From assembly GCA_963969495.1 (NCBI GenBank), contig OZ018321.1, positions 189,617,485 to 189,681,484 on the forward strand: a stretch of 64,000 nt of DNA. The letters are read 5' to 3'. The stretch is from Ceratothoa steindachneri. Taxonomy: Eukaryota > Arthropoda > Malacostraca > Isopoda > Cymothoidae. Position numbers and translations under genes: made by a program. The first letter of the stretch is position 1, and the number at the start of each line of letters is the position of its first letter. The notes below the pieces were generated by a model that worked only from the letters and a program-made list of their open reading frames with translations, was not told the origin of the DNA and ran no database searches. Shown here piece by piece: positions 11,186-25,151 of the stretch.

Positions 11186-12944
11186 AGTCTTGTAGATAAT
11201 TTGTGGGATTTGGACTACCAGGCACCTGTTTCAACTCACTGTGAGACGAGTCTTGCGCATTTTACAGGGTGCGATATCCACATACTGCTACCTTATCACA
11301 CATGTAGCCTATCCCGAAGTCCTGAGATTATTGTTGTTGTTCTTCTTCGTTTCTTAGTTGCTTTATCATACTCTTTTTTACTAACCTTTCCCATGTTGTA
11401 CTTACTGTCATTGATAGTATTTTAACACGTTTAGTGCATTGACAAAGTGATCTTAGGGAACCATTTGTTCCCCTTAATGAATGACTGTCCCATAACACCT
11501 AAGACCGATATCCTTCAGCGCATAGGGAGTGAATTATTCGAATCTCTCAACCTACCATTTATAGGCAAATTTGTTGGCGTGTTAATAACAGGAGAATAAT
11601 ATTCATGAACTTGTTACACCAGTGGATAAGAACCAATAGTTCGGTAAATAGAATAAAGTTTTCCCCTCGAATTTAAAGCGAAATACCAACGAAGGAATCT
11701 TACACAAACGTTTGTAAAGAGAGTGCAGAAAGTGAAGATGGAGGAAGTTGTGAAAATGGGTGAAAGATATATCATAGAAAGATATATAGTACACTTGACC
11801 GTCCTCCGAGTTGTAAATAAGGCAAATGAGATCACAACGGCAAAAAAATTAAGCTGTAAACTAGGAAAAAAGTCGGCACGATTTCTATTCCTATCTTTCC
11901 TTAACCTTACCTAACATTAATTGTTTTGTTTCATTACAGCGCTTAATAAACTAAATGTTCTTTTTACATCTGTGTATTCCTCTCATATAAAATGATGTGA
12001 GTTTATGAAAATCACGCATAATCTGGTAATACACGTTTTATAATAGCTTCGTATGGGGTTGTTGTTTAGGCAGTTAAATAAAACATCTTTCATGTTTTTT
12101 TCTACTCCCAAATTGTGTTTTTTGGGGGGGCTATTTTTCAATGTAGCTTTTTTTTCGACTACAGCCTTGAAATGAATTGTGATAATCTGTAGTTCTGTAG
12201 TTTTTCTTCGTCCAGTTTGGTTAAACAACCTTGTCATGCGCCCCCCCTCCCACCCCATTCCCAACACAACCTTTCCTCCTTTCAAGAGCCCAGGTTTCCC
12301 AGGAGAAATGGGGACAAATATCCCAAGGATTTTTCATAGTTGCGTCTAAATTTGACCGGAAATTTGCTTCCGCTTCCCTTCACCCCACCCTAAGGGGGGC
12401 TGGTGGAAGGGGGGTGCATGGGGAAAGTGGGAGTGAGCGGAAGAACGAAAATCATTAGAGGAATATTAAATTTTGTGTCAACGATAGCCGTTAATCAATT
12501 CTGCCTTCATTTAGAGTCGTTTCTTTACGTTCTTTTTTTTTACTTTTTATGATTTTTTGACCTGTTTACGTTGTTTATTTTATGATCTTTTTTGTTTGCT
12601 TTGTTTATTTCATATATTTTATTTGCAATTTTATTTTAAACTTTAGTTTGCTTTGTTCATTTTTGTTTTGTTTACTCTAGGGACTTTTATTTACAACTTC
12701 CATTTATCTCTATTTTTAGACTACTAGTTGACGATATACTCCCTGGTTTCTTTGGGGGCTTACTAGGGGCTTCTTAAGGGTTTTTTCATTGTTTTACGAA
12801 ATATAAGAATAGGTTGATGACAGACAGGAGCAGAATACTCCACGCGTGCAATCCCGACCCTTTAGCGCTTAAGAAGTGTCTAGCTATGCAGCTTCAACGC
12901 ATTTTATCATCTTAACGCTCCCTAACCTCATTTCTTAACCAGAT
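11186..12944. other. Unannotated DNA
   Basis: AT-rich with a pyrimidine-rich patch at 12230-12330 and G-rich runs near 12390-12440. No gene, RNA or element recognised. Confidence 0.6.
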
Positions 12945-12960
12945 TTTCTCTCTTCTCTCT

Positions 12961-12994
<34 letters not shown>
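12945..12994. repeat. (CT)n microsatellite
   Basis: CT dinucleotides directly abutting the truncated 5' end of LINE beta. Confidence 0.95.
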
Positions 12995-12998
<4 letters not shown>

Positions 12999-14340
12999 AA
13001 GGGAGACCGCTCCCGTGCCGAAAACTACCGCCATATTAGTTTAACCTCAGTAAATGGAAAACTATTTGAAAGAATAATCAAAATTATAGATCCCATGAAA
13101 ACGAAAAACCTTATAAGAGATTCTCAGCATGGATTTCGTCGAAAATGATCATGTTTGACAAACTTGCTTGATTTCTTTCACGACATATTCAAAATATATG
13201 ATGAAGACTGAGCTGCCGATATTGTGTACTTTGATTTTCAGAAGACATTCGACAAGGTACCACACAAACGATTGATTGTCAAAATCAAAGCTCATGGTAT
13301 CGGAAGGAAAGTAGTTAAATGGATAGAAGACTGGCCTAGTAAAAGAAGTCAAAGAGTAGTAATTTGTGGCAGCCCTTCCAGCTATATTCAAGTAACAAGT
13401 GGGGTGCCGCAGGGATCGGTGCTTGGACCAGTACTCTTTCTCATATACATTAATGACATAGACATCGGAATATTAACAAGTTATCAATGTTTGCAGATGA
13501 TACCAAAATTGTCGGTCGTGCAAAAACTTCCGAAGACCATGCACAGATTCAAGATGACGTAAACAAATTGGTTGAATGGGCAGGCAAATTGCAAATGAAT
13601 TGTAACGTGGCAAAGTGCAGCTCCCTCCACATTGGTAAAAACAACGCGAGAACCAACTACAAACTAGGAGGAACCGATATACCAAACGTCAACGTAGAAA
13701 AAGATCTGGGTGTAAAAATTTTCAGCGACCTTAAATCAAGGAAACAATGCATGGAGGCAGTGAAAAAGGCAAACAGGATACTAGGCAAACAGGATACTAG
13801 GCCTCATAGGGCATACATTTCAAAACAAGGCTAAAAGATGTATTTTAACACTTTATGATGCACTTGTTAGGCCACATTTGGAATATTGCGTGCAGTTTTG
13901 GTCACCGCATCTAGAGTACGACACAAAGATTAATTAAAGAGAGTCCAGTGTCGAATGACCAATATGATTCCTCACTTGCGAACAAATAATTACCAAGACA
14001 GTCTTAAAGCTCTAAATGTATCCTCTCTTAGACAGAGACGCATAAGCGGGGACATGATAGAGTTATTTAAAATGGTTCATGGTTTTGAAAATGTAAACAA
14101 ATCAAATTTCTAATATTTATATCAAATGAATCAACGCGTCGTCACAACCTTAAGCTTGATGGAAGTCACTTTCGGTCAGACGAAACGAAATTTTTCTTCA
14201 ACAGAACCATAAGAATCTCGAATAATCTACCAGATGCTATGGTTAACGAGGCTAGTATAGTTTCATTTAAAGACAAATTTGATAAATGGATGATGACAAA
14301 CCCTAACCCACACTTGTTTTACAGTAGATAAAAAAGGGTG
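12995..14340 (+). mobile_element. LINE beta relic: CR1/L2-like reverse transcriptase
   Basis: Homology starts at once after the CT tract with KGDRSRAENYRHISLTSV, then QHGFRR, box [17 protein letters not shown] and box [22 protein letters not shown]. After a frameshift come box [11 protein letters not shown], then KCSSLHIG and EKDLGVKIFSDL. The C-terminal part after 13830 is scattered over frames with several stops (PHLEY-, SLRQRRISGDMIE- and FKMVHGFEN-like segments). It is clearly a different subfamily from alpha. A 16-bp direct duplication around 13776-13805 adds another break. The 3' end is near 14340. Confidence 0.88.
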
Positions 14341-14511
14341 ATGTAAAAGAGTAACTAATAAAGTTGCAATCTACTTTAGCAAATATTTCCTGCCTCGCCT
14401 CTTTACTTTGCCGTTTCATAGAGCTTCTTTGATCCATAATCCTTCTGGTAGCCTAGTGCCTAGTGAGGATCAGTAGATCTGTTGCTACCAGACTTTCGAT
14501 GTTATCTCGAT

Positions 14512-14625
<114 letters not shown>

Positions 14626-15310
14626 TGTACATGCTTGCGTTATTTAAGGGATTTTAAAGCTTCCTCACTCTTAAGGGGGAGGGCAGGTGTACCCTAAGCT
14701 ACCAGGTTACACCTGTCATTGGGTAGGGTGCGTGCCCTCCAGGCCCCAATGGAACAGCGAGATCTGCCTTAACTGCAGATAAACAATGTGCATATGGTGG
14801 AGACTTACGCGCCTTCTCGAAATAAAGCGATCTAAGTAGTTTCCTCTTTATGCAATTTACCTCCGCACATTCGCTTCACTTCACGACACCCCACCCTCCC
14901 ATCTCGTTTAGATACCCTCGTCGGCTTTCGTCTCGTAGTTCTTGGCTAACAACAACAAAAAATATTTGAAGGGAGAAACCTAAGCAAAGGAAAATAAGGA
15001 AACAGGAAAACGGAAACAAGGAGGCATGAAAGTGTGGAAACAAGAAAGGATGGAAAAAGTAAACAAAGAGAATGGAAGAGGACGGAAGAGGGAAGTTGGG
15101 GAGGGGGAAAAAAGAAACGTGGACAAGAGAGCAAGGAAAAAACGAAACATGTTGTCACCTTGCCATGCAATTTTCTTTAACGAATGAAAACAAACAAAAA
15201 ATGAAAGAGGAAATTTTCTAAAACTTTCGAGGCAAACAGACATGAATTTGCTCAAGGGGAAAATTGATACTTCCATTATGACTAATTAAGGTCACTTTGG
15301 TCCTTGTTTG
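14626..15310. other. Unannotated DNA
   Basis: Purine-rich on the plus strand from about 14940 to 15240; no gene recognised. Confidence 0.6.
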
Positions 15311-15359
15311 TCTCACAATGTTCATCCTTTGATATTTTAGTAAATGTGTTCATCTTGAT

Positions 15360-18350
15360 GTTTCCCCCATTAAGGTACCACACTACTTGATTTTATCTTA
15401 ATGTTCCTCCCATTAAGCAAATGCGCTAAGTGATTTTATCATAATGTTATTCCCATTAAGCAAATGCGCTACTTGATTTTATCTTAATGTTCCTCCCATC
15501 AAGCAAATGCGCTAAGTGATTTTATCATAATGTTCTTCCCATTAAACAAATGCGCTAATTGATTTTATCTTAATGTTCCTCCCATTAAGCAAATGCGCTA
15601 AGTGATTTTATCATAATGTTTCCCCCATTAAGGTACACACTACCTGATTTTATCTTAATGTTCCTCCCATTAAGCAAATGCGCTAAGTGATTTTATCATA
15701 ATGTTCTTCTCATTAAGCAAGTGCGCTAATTGATTTTATCTTAATGTTCCTCCAATTAAGCAAATGCACTAATTGAATTAAATTTAAGTTTCCTCCGATT
15801 AAGCAAATGCGCTAATTGATTTTAATTTAAGGTTCCTTCCATTTAGAAAATGCGCTAATTGATTTTATCTTAATGTTGTTCCCATTAAGCAAATGCGCTA
15901 ATTGATTTTATCTTAATGTTTCTCCCAGTAAGCAAATGCGCTTATTGATTTTATCTGAATGTTCCCCCTATTAAGCAAATGCGCTAATGATTTTATCTTA
16001 ATGTTTCTCCCATTAAGCAAATGTGTTAATTGACTTTATCTTAATAGTCTTCCCATAAGGTAAATGCGCTATTTAATTTCATCTGAATGTTCCTCCCATT
16101 AACTAAATGCGACGATTGATTTTATCTTAACGTTACTCCCATTAAGCAAATAAGCTAATTGATTTTAAATTAAGGTTCCTCCCATTAAGCAAATGTGCTA
16201 ATTGATTTTAATTTATGGTTCCTCCTATTAAGTAAATGCGCTAATTGATTTTAATTTATAGTTCCTCCGACTAAGCAACTGCGCTAATTGATTTTACTTT
16301 AAGATTCCTCCCATTAAGCAAATGCGCTAATTGATTTTATCTTAATATTCCTCCCATCAAGCAAATGCGCTAATTGAATTTAATTTAAGGTTTTCCCATT
16401 AAGCAAATGCGCTAATTGATTTTATATTAATCATTCGCCCTTTAAGCAAAGGCGCTAATTGATTTTATCTTAATGTTCCTCCCATTAAGCAAACGCGCTA
16501 ATTTATTTTATCTTAAGGTCCTCCTATTAAGCAAATGCGCGAATCTATTTACTTAATGTTTCTCTCATTAAGCAAATACGCAAAATGATTTTAGCATAAT
16601 TTTTTTCTGAATAAGCAAATGCGCTAATTGATTTAAATTTAAGGTTCCTCCCATTAAGCAAATGCGCTAATTGATTTTATCATAATGTTCGTCCCATTAA
16701 GCAAACGCGCTAATTTATTTTATCTTAAGGTTCCTCCTATTAAGCAAATGCGCTAATTGATTTTATCTTAATGTTCTTGCCATTAAGCAAATGCGCTAAT
16801 TGATTTTATCTTAAGGTTCCTCCTATTAAGCAAATGCGCTAATTGATTTTATCTTAATGTTCCTCCCATTAAGCAAATGCGCTAATTGATTTTATCTTAA
16901 GGTTCCTCCTATTAAACAAACGCGCTGATTGATTTTATCTTAATGTTACTCACATTAAGCAAACGCGCTAATTTATTTTATCTTAAAGTTTCTCCTATTA
17001 AGCAAATGCGCTAATTGATTTCATCTCAATGTTCGTCCCATTAAGCAAATGCGCTAATTGATTTTAATTTAAGGTTCCTCCCATTAGGCAACCCGCTTGA
17101 ATGATTCTATCTTAATGTTCCTCCCATTAAGAAAATCTGCTAATTGACTTTATCCTAATAGTCCTTCCATTAAGTAAATGCGATATTTGATTTCATCTAA
17201 AGGTTCCTCCTGTTAACTAAATGCGCCAATTGATTTTATCTTAACGTTACTCACATTACGCAAATTTGCTAATTGATTCTAAATTAAGGGTTTTTATAAT
17301 AAGCAAATGTGCTATTGATTTTAATTCGTGGTTTATCCTATTAATCAAATGCGCTAATTGATTTGATTTTAATGTTCCTCCCATTAAGCAAATGCGCTGA
17401 TTGATTTTAATTTAAGGTTCCTCCCATTAGGCAAACCCGCTTGATTGATTTTATCTTAATGTTTCTCCCAGTAAGAAAATGCGCTTATTGATTTTCTCTT
17501 AATGTTCCTCTTATTAAGCAAATGCTCTAATGATTCTATCTTAATGTTCCTCCCATTAAGCAAATGCGCTAATTGATTTTATCTTAAGGTTCCTCCTATT
17601 AAGCAAATGCACTAATTGATTTTATCTTAATGTTCTTGCCATTAAGCAAACGCGCTGATTGATTTTATCTTAATGTTACTCACACTAAGCAAACGCGCTA
17701 ATTGATTTTATCTTAAAGTTTCTCCTATTAAGCAAATGCGCTAATTGATTTCATCTCAATGTTCGTCCCATTAAGCAAACGCGCTGATTGATTTTAATTT
17801 AAGGTTCCTCCCATTAGGCAAACCCGCTTGATTGATTTTATCTTAATGTCTCTCCCATTAAGCAAACGCGCTAATTGATTTTATCTTAAGGTTCCTCCTA
17901 TTAAGCAAATGCGCTAATTGATTTCATGTTAATGTTTTTCCCATTAAGCAAATGCGCTAATTGATTTTATCTTAATGTTCCTCCCATTAAGCAAACGCAC
18001 TAATTTATTTTATCCTTATGTTCCTCCCATTAAGCAAACGCGCTAATTGATTTCATCTTAATATTCCTCCTATTCAGCAAATGTGCTAATGATTTTATCC
18101 TAATGTTCCTCCCATTAAGCAAATTCGCTAATTGATTTTATCTTAATGTTCCTCCCATTAACCAAATGTGCTACTTGATTTTAATTTAAGATTCCTTCTA
18201 TCAAGTAAATGTGCTAATTGATTTTAATTCATGGTTCCTCCTATTAAGCATATGCACTAAGTGGTTTTATATTAATGTTCCTCAAATGCGCTAATTTATT
18301 TTATCCTTATGTTCCTCCCATTAAGCAAATGGGCTAGTTGATTTTATCTT
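15360..18350. repeat. Satellite block I (GCAAATGCGCTAA type)
   Basis: The most homogeneous 43-bp units. Between about 16700 and 17930 units alternate between AAGGTTCCTCCTATT and AATGTTCCTCCCATT, giving an 86-bp dimer. Marker units carrying CCATTAGGCA recur at about 17074, 17417 and 17804, which fits a duplication of 17 units (about 730 bp). Confidence 0.85.
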
Positions 18351-19030
18351 AATGTTCCCTTTATTAAGCCACCCCACTTTCTGATAATTTTAATGTTCCT
18401 GCCATTAACTCAACACAGTACCTGATTTAATTTTACTGTTCCTCTCATTAACCCACTTCACTACTTGAGATTATCTTAATATTCCTCTCATTAACCCAAC
18501 GCACTAGTGGATTTTATCTTAAGGATCCTACCATTAACTACCCACACTACCTGATTTCATTATAATGTTCTTCCCATTACCCCACTGCATTACTTAATTT
18601 TATTTTTGATATTACGCCCATTAACGCACTGCTCTACTTGATAGATCTTAAGTTTCTTCCCATTAACCCATGATCCACATGAATTAATCTTAATGTTCTT
18701 CCCTTTAGCCCACCAAAGTTCTTTCTTTCATCTTATGTTCCATGTTCCTTCTATTACCCTCACTACACCACATGATTGCTTCTTAATGTTTATTCCATTA
18801 ACCTACTGCCCTACTTGATTTCATTTTAACGTTTCTCCCATTAACCCACCTATCTACTAGATTTCTTATTAATATTCGTCACCTTTATCCACCGCACTCT
18901 TTGGTTCGATTTTAATGTTCCTTCCATTAATCTCCTCACTAATTGACTTTATCTTAATATCCCTCCCATTATTGCACTGCACTCTTTGAATTTGCTTAAG
19001 GTTCGTACCATTAACCCGCTGCACTACTTG

Positions 19031-20240
19031 GTTTTATCTTAATGACCCTCCCATTAACCCATGGCATTACTAAATTTTATCTTAATGATCCTCCCATTAA
19101 CCCATGACATTACTAGATTTTATCTTAATGATCCTCCCATTAACCCATGGCATTACTAAATTTTACATTAATGATCCTCCCATTAACCCATGGCACTACT
19201 AGATTTTTTCTTTCTGGATCCTCCCATTATATCATGGCATTACTAAATTTTACCTTAATGATCCTCCCATTAATCCATGGCACTACTAGATTTTTTCTTT
19301 CTGCATCCTCCCATTAACCCATGGCATTACTAAATTTTACCTTAATGATCCTCCCATTAACCCATGGCACTACTAGATTTTATCTTAATTAGCCTCCCAT
19401 TCACTCATGGCATTACTAGATTATTCTTAATGATCCTCCCATTAACTCATGGCATTACTAGATTATTCTTAATGATCCTCCCATTAACCCATGGCATTAC
19501 TAGATTATTCTTAATGATCCTCCCATTAACCAATGGCATTACTAAATTTTATCTTAATAATCCTCCCATTAACCCATGTCACTACTGAATTTTATCTTAA
19601 TGATCCTCCCATTCACTCATGGCATTACTAGATTATTCTTAATGATCTTCCCATTAACTCATAGCATTACTAGATTATTCTTGATGATCCTCCCATTAAC
19701 CCATGGCATTACTAGATTATTCTTAATGATCCTCCCATTAACCAATGGCATTACTAGATTTTATCTTAATGATCCTCCCATTTACCCATGGCACTACTAA
19801 ATTTTATCTTAATGATCCTCCCATTAACTCATGGCATTACTAGATTATTCCTAATGATCCTACCATTCACTCATGGCATTACTAGATTATTCTTAATGAT
19901 CCTCCCATTAACCAATGGCATTACTAGATTTTATCTTAATGATCCTCCCATTACCTCATGGCACTACTAAATTTTATCTTAATGATTCTCCCATTAACTC
20001 ATGGCATTACTAGATTATTCTTAATGATCCTCCCATTAACCCATAGCACTACTAAATGTTATCTTAATGATCCTCCCATTAACTCATGGCATTACTGGAT
20101 TATTCTTAATGCTCCTCCCATTAACCCATGGCATTACTAGATTATTCTTAATGATCCTCCTATTAACCAATGGCATTACTAGATTTTATCTTAATGATCC
20201 TCGCATTAACCCATGGCATTAATAAATTTTATCTTAATCT
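19031..20240. repeat. Satellite block III, 42-bp type
   Basis: Units end in ATGGCATTACTAGATTATTC and are mostly 42 bp, a multiple of three. Reading frames therefore stay open across many units and give a meaningless 14-residue peptide repeat. Blocks II (18360-19030) and IV (20241-20975) on either side use the CCCACTGCACTAC tail and are more heterogeneous. Confidence 0.85.
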
Positions 20241-20975
20241 TCCTTCCATTAACCCACCTCACTAATTGATTTTATCTTCATTTTGCTCCCATTTACCCAC
20301 CACACTACTGGATTTTATCCTAATGTTCCTCTCATTAACCAGCCGCACTACTATATTTTATCTTAATAGTTATCCCATTTATCCATCGCACTATCTGAAT
20401 TCATTTTAATGGTTCTCCCATTAGCCCAGTGGACTACTTGACTTTTCTTAAGATTTGTAGCATTAACCCACAGAAATACTCAATTTTATCTTAATATTCT
20501 TCCCATTAACCCACTGCACTACTAGATTTTATATTAATCTTCCTCCCATTAACCCAATGCATTACTTAATTTTATCTTAGTCTTTATCCCTTTAACCCAC
20601 TCCGCTGCTTGTTTTCATCGTAATATTCCTCCATTAACCCAATGCACTACTCGATTGCATTTTAATGTTCCTCCCATTAATCCTTTGCGCTACTCAATTT
20701 CTACTTAATGTTACCCCATTAATCTACTGCACTACTTGATTTTACCTTAGTGTTACCCCATTAATCCACTGGACTACTTGATTTTATCTTAATGTTTCCC
20801 CATTAATCCACCTAACTACTTGATTTTACCTTAGTGTTACCCCATTAATCCACTGGACTACTTGATTTTATCTTAATGTTACCCCATTAATCCACTGCAC
20901 TACTTGATTTTATCTTAATGTTACCCCATTAATCCACTGCACTACTTGATTTTATCTTAATGTTCTTCCTAATAA

Positions 20976-22638
20976 CTCCTTTGTTTTCATCTCGCTTTTC
21001 CAAGCCTCGTTTTCGAACCCACTCTGACCAATTTCTTTATTAAATGCGGAAGAGGGAAAAACGAACAAACTCTTAGGCAAGAGTGAACAAACAACGAAAA
21101 CAAACTCAATATGTGATGATTGGGAGGTGGATAGAGTAGGCTTGAACGGAAATGAAAATCTATTGTAACGAAGACATATTTTTTTCTAAAGAAATAAAAT
21201 GTAAAATTGCATAACTTTGAATCGAAATAATCTATCATTTATTTTTTCCTGTCTCTTAATTAACCTGCCAAGGTGAGATAACGTCCTGGCAGAGAATTGT
21301 GTCACACTGAACAGATACATCGGCAAATAGACAAGGAATAGAGGGCCTCTCTAAGATTTCGTGAAGAGAACAGTGATAGATATCACCTCGGTACCAATAA
21401 TAATAACAATATAAAATACAAAAATCTTTCAAATTGTAGCCGTTTCGTATGTACTTGATCGCATGTTTGTATTTGTACGGCCGTTGCATATAAAAGATAT
21501 ATTATAGACAGTAACATTGGCATGAATAATACATGGAAATATTCTAAAACTTTTTCTACATGAGGTGTTTGTGTATGTCTGTGTCTGTAGTTGGGTGAGT
21601 GTAAATGTCGCACACGCAAAAGCTTTAAATTGACGAGGGAAGTTCGACGTGTCGAAAAGTCTCTTTTTTTTCCTCCCCCTTTGTCATTGATGAAGCCTCG
21701 GTCTTTTCCCGGCCGGACAGACGCCTCAGAGGAGACGCTCTTGTTTGACTTAAGGCAATCAGTCACGAACAAAAGGGACGTGATTAGATCAAGAAATTAG
21801 TAAGAGAATTGGAACTTTTGGATTTCAGTAGGCAATCATTGACAATCTGCTAGTCTTTTTCTTCTGGATTGTCATCATGATGGTTTTATACTTCTAATGA
21901 GCAATATTGCCGAGGGATGGTCAACGATCCGAGAGACGACATTTCTGTGGTCGACTAAAGTAACTTGCCTCTATTGAGAACGAATCATGAAACCCAATAA
22001 TTATTCCTCCACTCCCCTCCCCCCCTTATCTCTCCTTTTATTTCTTCCTCGCAGCCCCTACCCCTCTTCCTACACTCACACTTACATGCATTCGCATACA
22101 CAGGCAGTCAACGCGTCAATGTAACCTTGAACTATACGAACCAAGGTAATTATCTTCAGTGCTTCATAAAATCAGAGACTTATATGGCGGGGATGGAGGG
22201 GACATTGCAGTCCTACACTAAAAAATGGCATACACACAAAAATTGGTGTTTTTGTATGCAATGTTCGTTTCAAGCACACTAAATGGTGTTATGGAGTAAT
22301 TGTGTCTGAGTGCGGTCTAGGTTTAACACCAAAATCTGGGGCTCTATGTACCATCACGATAGAGATATTTAGTACCTGTTTATGCGGAATTCCCCGCCAT
22401 TATTTGACGAGGCAAAAAAATAGAGGAGAACAAGACTATTTGCCTTAATTTCATTAAAAACTTGGAAATTAAATAGAACGAGTAAGGTCTAATAGACAAT
22501 GGTCTGCAACACAGGTAAACTATGGTATAATGCAAGTAATTAGAAACGTAAAGAAATTTTCCCTGTCACTCCCTCATGAAAAGACATAGTTTGCGTCTGC
22601 ACCAGGGGGAGGCACAACAACTTTGTCCTGAGCTATTG
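20976..22638. other. Unannotated DNA
   Basis: No gene recognised. A 129-codon minus-strand frame at 21772-21383 has no recognisable domain and a compositional bias typical of chance ORFs. Confidence 0.55.
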
Positions 22639-22646
22639 ATACTACT
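22639..22646. repeat. Left target-site duplication of hAT 1
   Basis: ATACTACT, identical to 26816-26823 on the other side of the element. Confidence 0.85.
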
Positions 22647-23049
22647 CATGGTTGGAGGAATCTCTTTCAAAGTGTGGGGGCCCAGGGGCCCGGCCTGGTC
22701 AGCACGTCCCGTCGTAACTGAGCATGTTTGAATAACACAGCTACAAGGACATTGATGTAACAACAATAGTAAAATTTTAGCAGTTTAATCCACCATAAAT
22801 TCACAGTGCAAAACAAACACAAACATGAAATTTGTATTCAGAGTCAAGAATTATATTTCAAAGACACAAACTCATCTAAATTATGAATAGATTAGATAGA
22901 CACAACAATATTATAGCTTCTATAAGAGTATATGTGATACAATTTGCTTCCAATATGATACTCCTGTTAAATGCAAGTATTTACAAATTTCTTCCCCGAA
23001 AATTTAATCATACGATCATTGACAGTAATGAGATCTGGACACACTGAGG

Positions 23050-25151
23050 CAAGATCAACCTAATCAATTAAGTCTTTGTGGATATACAAGAACATCCTGT
23101 AGTTCAAGTGCTCTCGTGTCAGTCTGTTTCTAAGTAGTTTTTTAGCCGTCTAAGGCATGATAAAGATCATTTTGCTGTAGCATTAGATATTGGGATTGTC
23201 ATATATAACTGTTTAAGTTTACATACATTTTTGTATATCCCTCTCATAACGGAGGTGAGGACTTTGCTTAGATCAAACAGAGGGATGAAACTTTCCTGCA
23301 TGGAAGCTGATGTTATATTCTTTAAAAGTTTGAGCTTATTTTCAAGTGCCATGATATCAATATCCCCATCTAGCTTGGTCTTAGTGTCATCTTTCAGAGA
23401 CAAAGTTGTTGTGTTCTTTCCTCTTGCTGCAGTCAAACCCACGTGCTCTATATCAGGAAGATACTGCAAAGTTTCTTGGTCAAATCTTTAATCCTGTTTG
23501 TTGGTTATTAAGTCAATAACCTCCACATACTGCATTGTGAAGAACTGCTCAGGAGATGTGAATCTTGTGTTGTCAGATCCTGAGTCAAATCTGCGTGGAA
23601 GTCTATGCCACCTTGACATAACAGGGGTTTCTATTTCAAATTTTTCCGATTCATTTTTTATTTGACTAAAGAATTCGTGTGTATTTTCTCTCATATTTTT
23701 CAAAGTTCTTTTCAATACATCTTTGCACTGTACTGCTTCACCTGCACTTATGTTTTTGTCTGAAGACCTGCAGCTAGTAATTCAGTGGTTGAGAAGATTT
23801 CTTTGCACATATGTCGACCATAAAAAACACTGAAGTCAAACATGTTCCTCAATAAACCCAGAGCTAATTTGTCACCCTCACTGGATCCTCCCTCTTCGAT
23901 TTTGGCTTGTATGGCTTTCACAAGGGATTCATAATTTTCTATTACAGACTGAGCTTCCTTTGCTCTGCATGTCCATCTCGTAGAGCAGAGAGGTTTTAAA
24001 GATAAATATTACATTGTTTTGTTCTCCTCTTGTATATTCTTAAAAATTGCCAGACTTTTGGGGGAACCTCTAATTAAATTTCAAATATTTTGCACAGTTG
24101 TCATTGCATCCGTAATGAGGGGATTGACGGCTGCTGCTTCTTGAATTAGGAGTTGTAAATTATAGTTGAGGCAATGTACAGCATGTGCAGAGTGAACTTC
24201 TTTTCTGATCTGAGCCACAACTATATTTAGTGCTCCTTGCAACACAGCTGCTCCATCATAGGTTTGACCCCTACATTTCTTGATGTCAACTCCCAAACTG
24301 AGAAGACTGTTTAAGATGATTCTACAGTTGTTGTTGCATCACATTTATCAGCTTGATGCACTCCAACAAAATCTTTAGGAATAATAAAGTTTTCATCAAC
24401 CCACCTGATACAGAATGTCATCTGTTCTATACCAGCTATGTCTTGAGTCTCATCAACTACAATTGCAAAGAAGTCTGATGCCTTGATTTTGTCCAGCAAA
24501 CTGTTCAGGGACTTTCGGTAAAGAGCAGCAATTAACTCATTATCGATCTGATGTGAATTGTATGTGCTTTCTTGTAGTTTCTTTAGGCCAGGACAACACT
24601 CACTCGAGTGGTGCAAGAATTGTTGCAAGTGTCCCTCTTTTTCATTAACATTTCTCAGTGCTATGCCTTGTCTTATCAAAGTTTTATCAATTTTAGTCTT
24701 TCCAAGAGGCCCTGGCGTTTTGCAAGTTGTTCTTGGTCTTCTTGTTTTGTTTTAACAAGGTATCAACAGGTGGTTTGTCTGGGTTGTCTCTAATTGACAA
24801 TTTGTAGGCACACTATGTGAAAAGAACACTTTTCATGCTGCTTAAACTTTTGCACAGCTTCGTTCCAGTTGCTGAATCCATTCTTAGTAAATGCTGGTTC
24901 CCCACAATGCGAAAAAGTTACAAGGTTTTCGTGGCTGGCCCTCCTGCAGGTGGAGCAAAATGCTTTGTTACGACTTCCACATAGGTACAGCCAAGGGTAG
25001 ATCTTCTCCCAGTCAGTCAGATAATGCCTCGTCTTTGCACTATAGGTTTTTGCAGTCTTTCGCTTGTCTACAGCAACTCTGGTCAAAGTTGTTGAAGTGA
25101 CATCACAGCAAGGCAATTCACACACAGATGTAGATGTCGATGTCGATGCTT
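23050..25151 (-). pseudogene. hAT transposase (ZMYM1/TTF-finger type), main exon
   Basis: On the minus strand the first part (25125-24790) is a TTF-type zinc finger: YPWLYLCGSRNKAFCSTCR, a conserved HCGEPAFTKNGFSNW stretch, then KFKQHEKCSFH. The DUF4371-like core follows (24679-24311) with a DETQD segment carrying the likely first catalytic aspartate. Next come CRGQTYDGAAVLQG and HCLNYNLQLL (24296-24081), the CSTRWTCR block near 23970, and the C-terminal dimerisation region MTIPISNATAK (about 23170) and LNYRMFLYIHKDL (about 23080). Frameshifts near 24790-24680 and 24300 and stops near 23490, 23740 and 23165 break it. Similar genes are annotated in animals as zinc finger MYM-type protein 1-like; this copy cannot make active enzyme. 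Confidence 0.88.

Larger units (their letters stand above)
15311..20975. repeat. 42/43-bp AT-rich satellite array, about 130 units
   Basis: The basic unit is 43 bp, built from TTGATTTTATCTTAATGTTC, then CTCCCATTAA and a variable tail. The tail is GCAAATGCGCTAA in most units up to about 18350 and CCCACTGCACTAC or CCCATGGCATTACTAGA afterwards. The CTCCCATTAA core is common to all blocks, showing one ancestral unit. No coding capacity is expected. Confidence 0.95.

Noticed and set aside
19364..20140. Several open frames encoding a 14-residue repeat (ILPLTHGITRLFL-like)
   Set aside because: Produced by the 42-bp satellite unit, a multiple of three; no start, composition or conservation argues for translation.
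21383..21772. A 129-codon minus-strand frame
   Set aside because: No recognisable domain, overlapping frames on both strands, and composition typical of chance.
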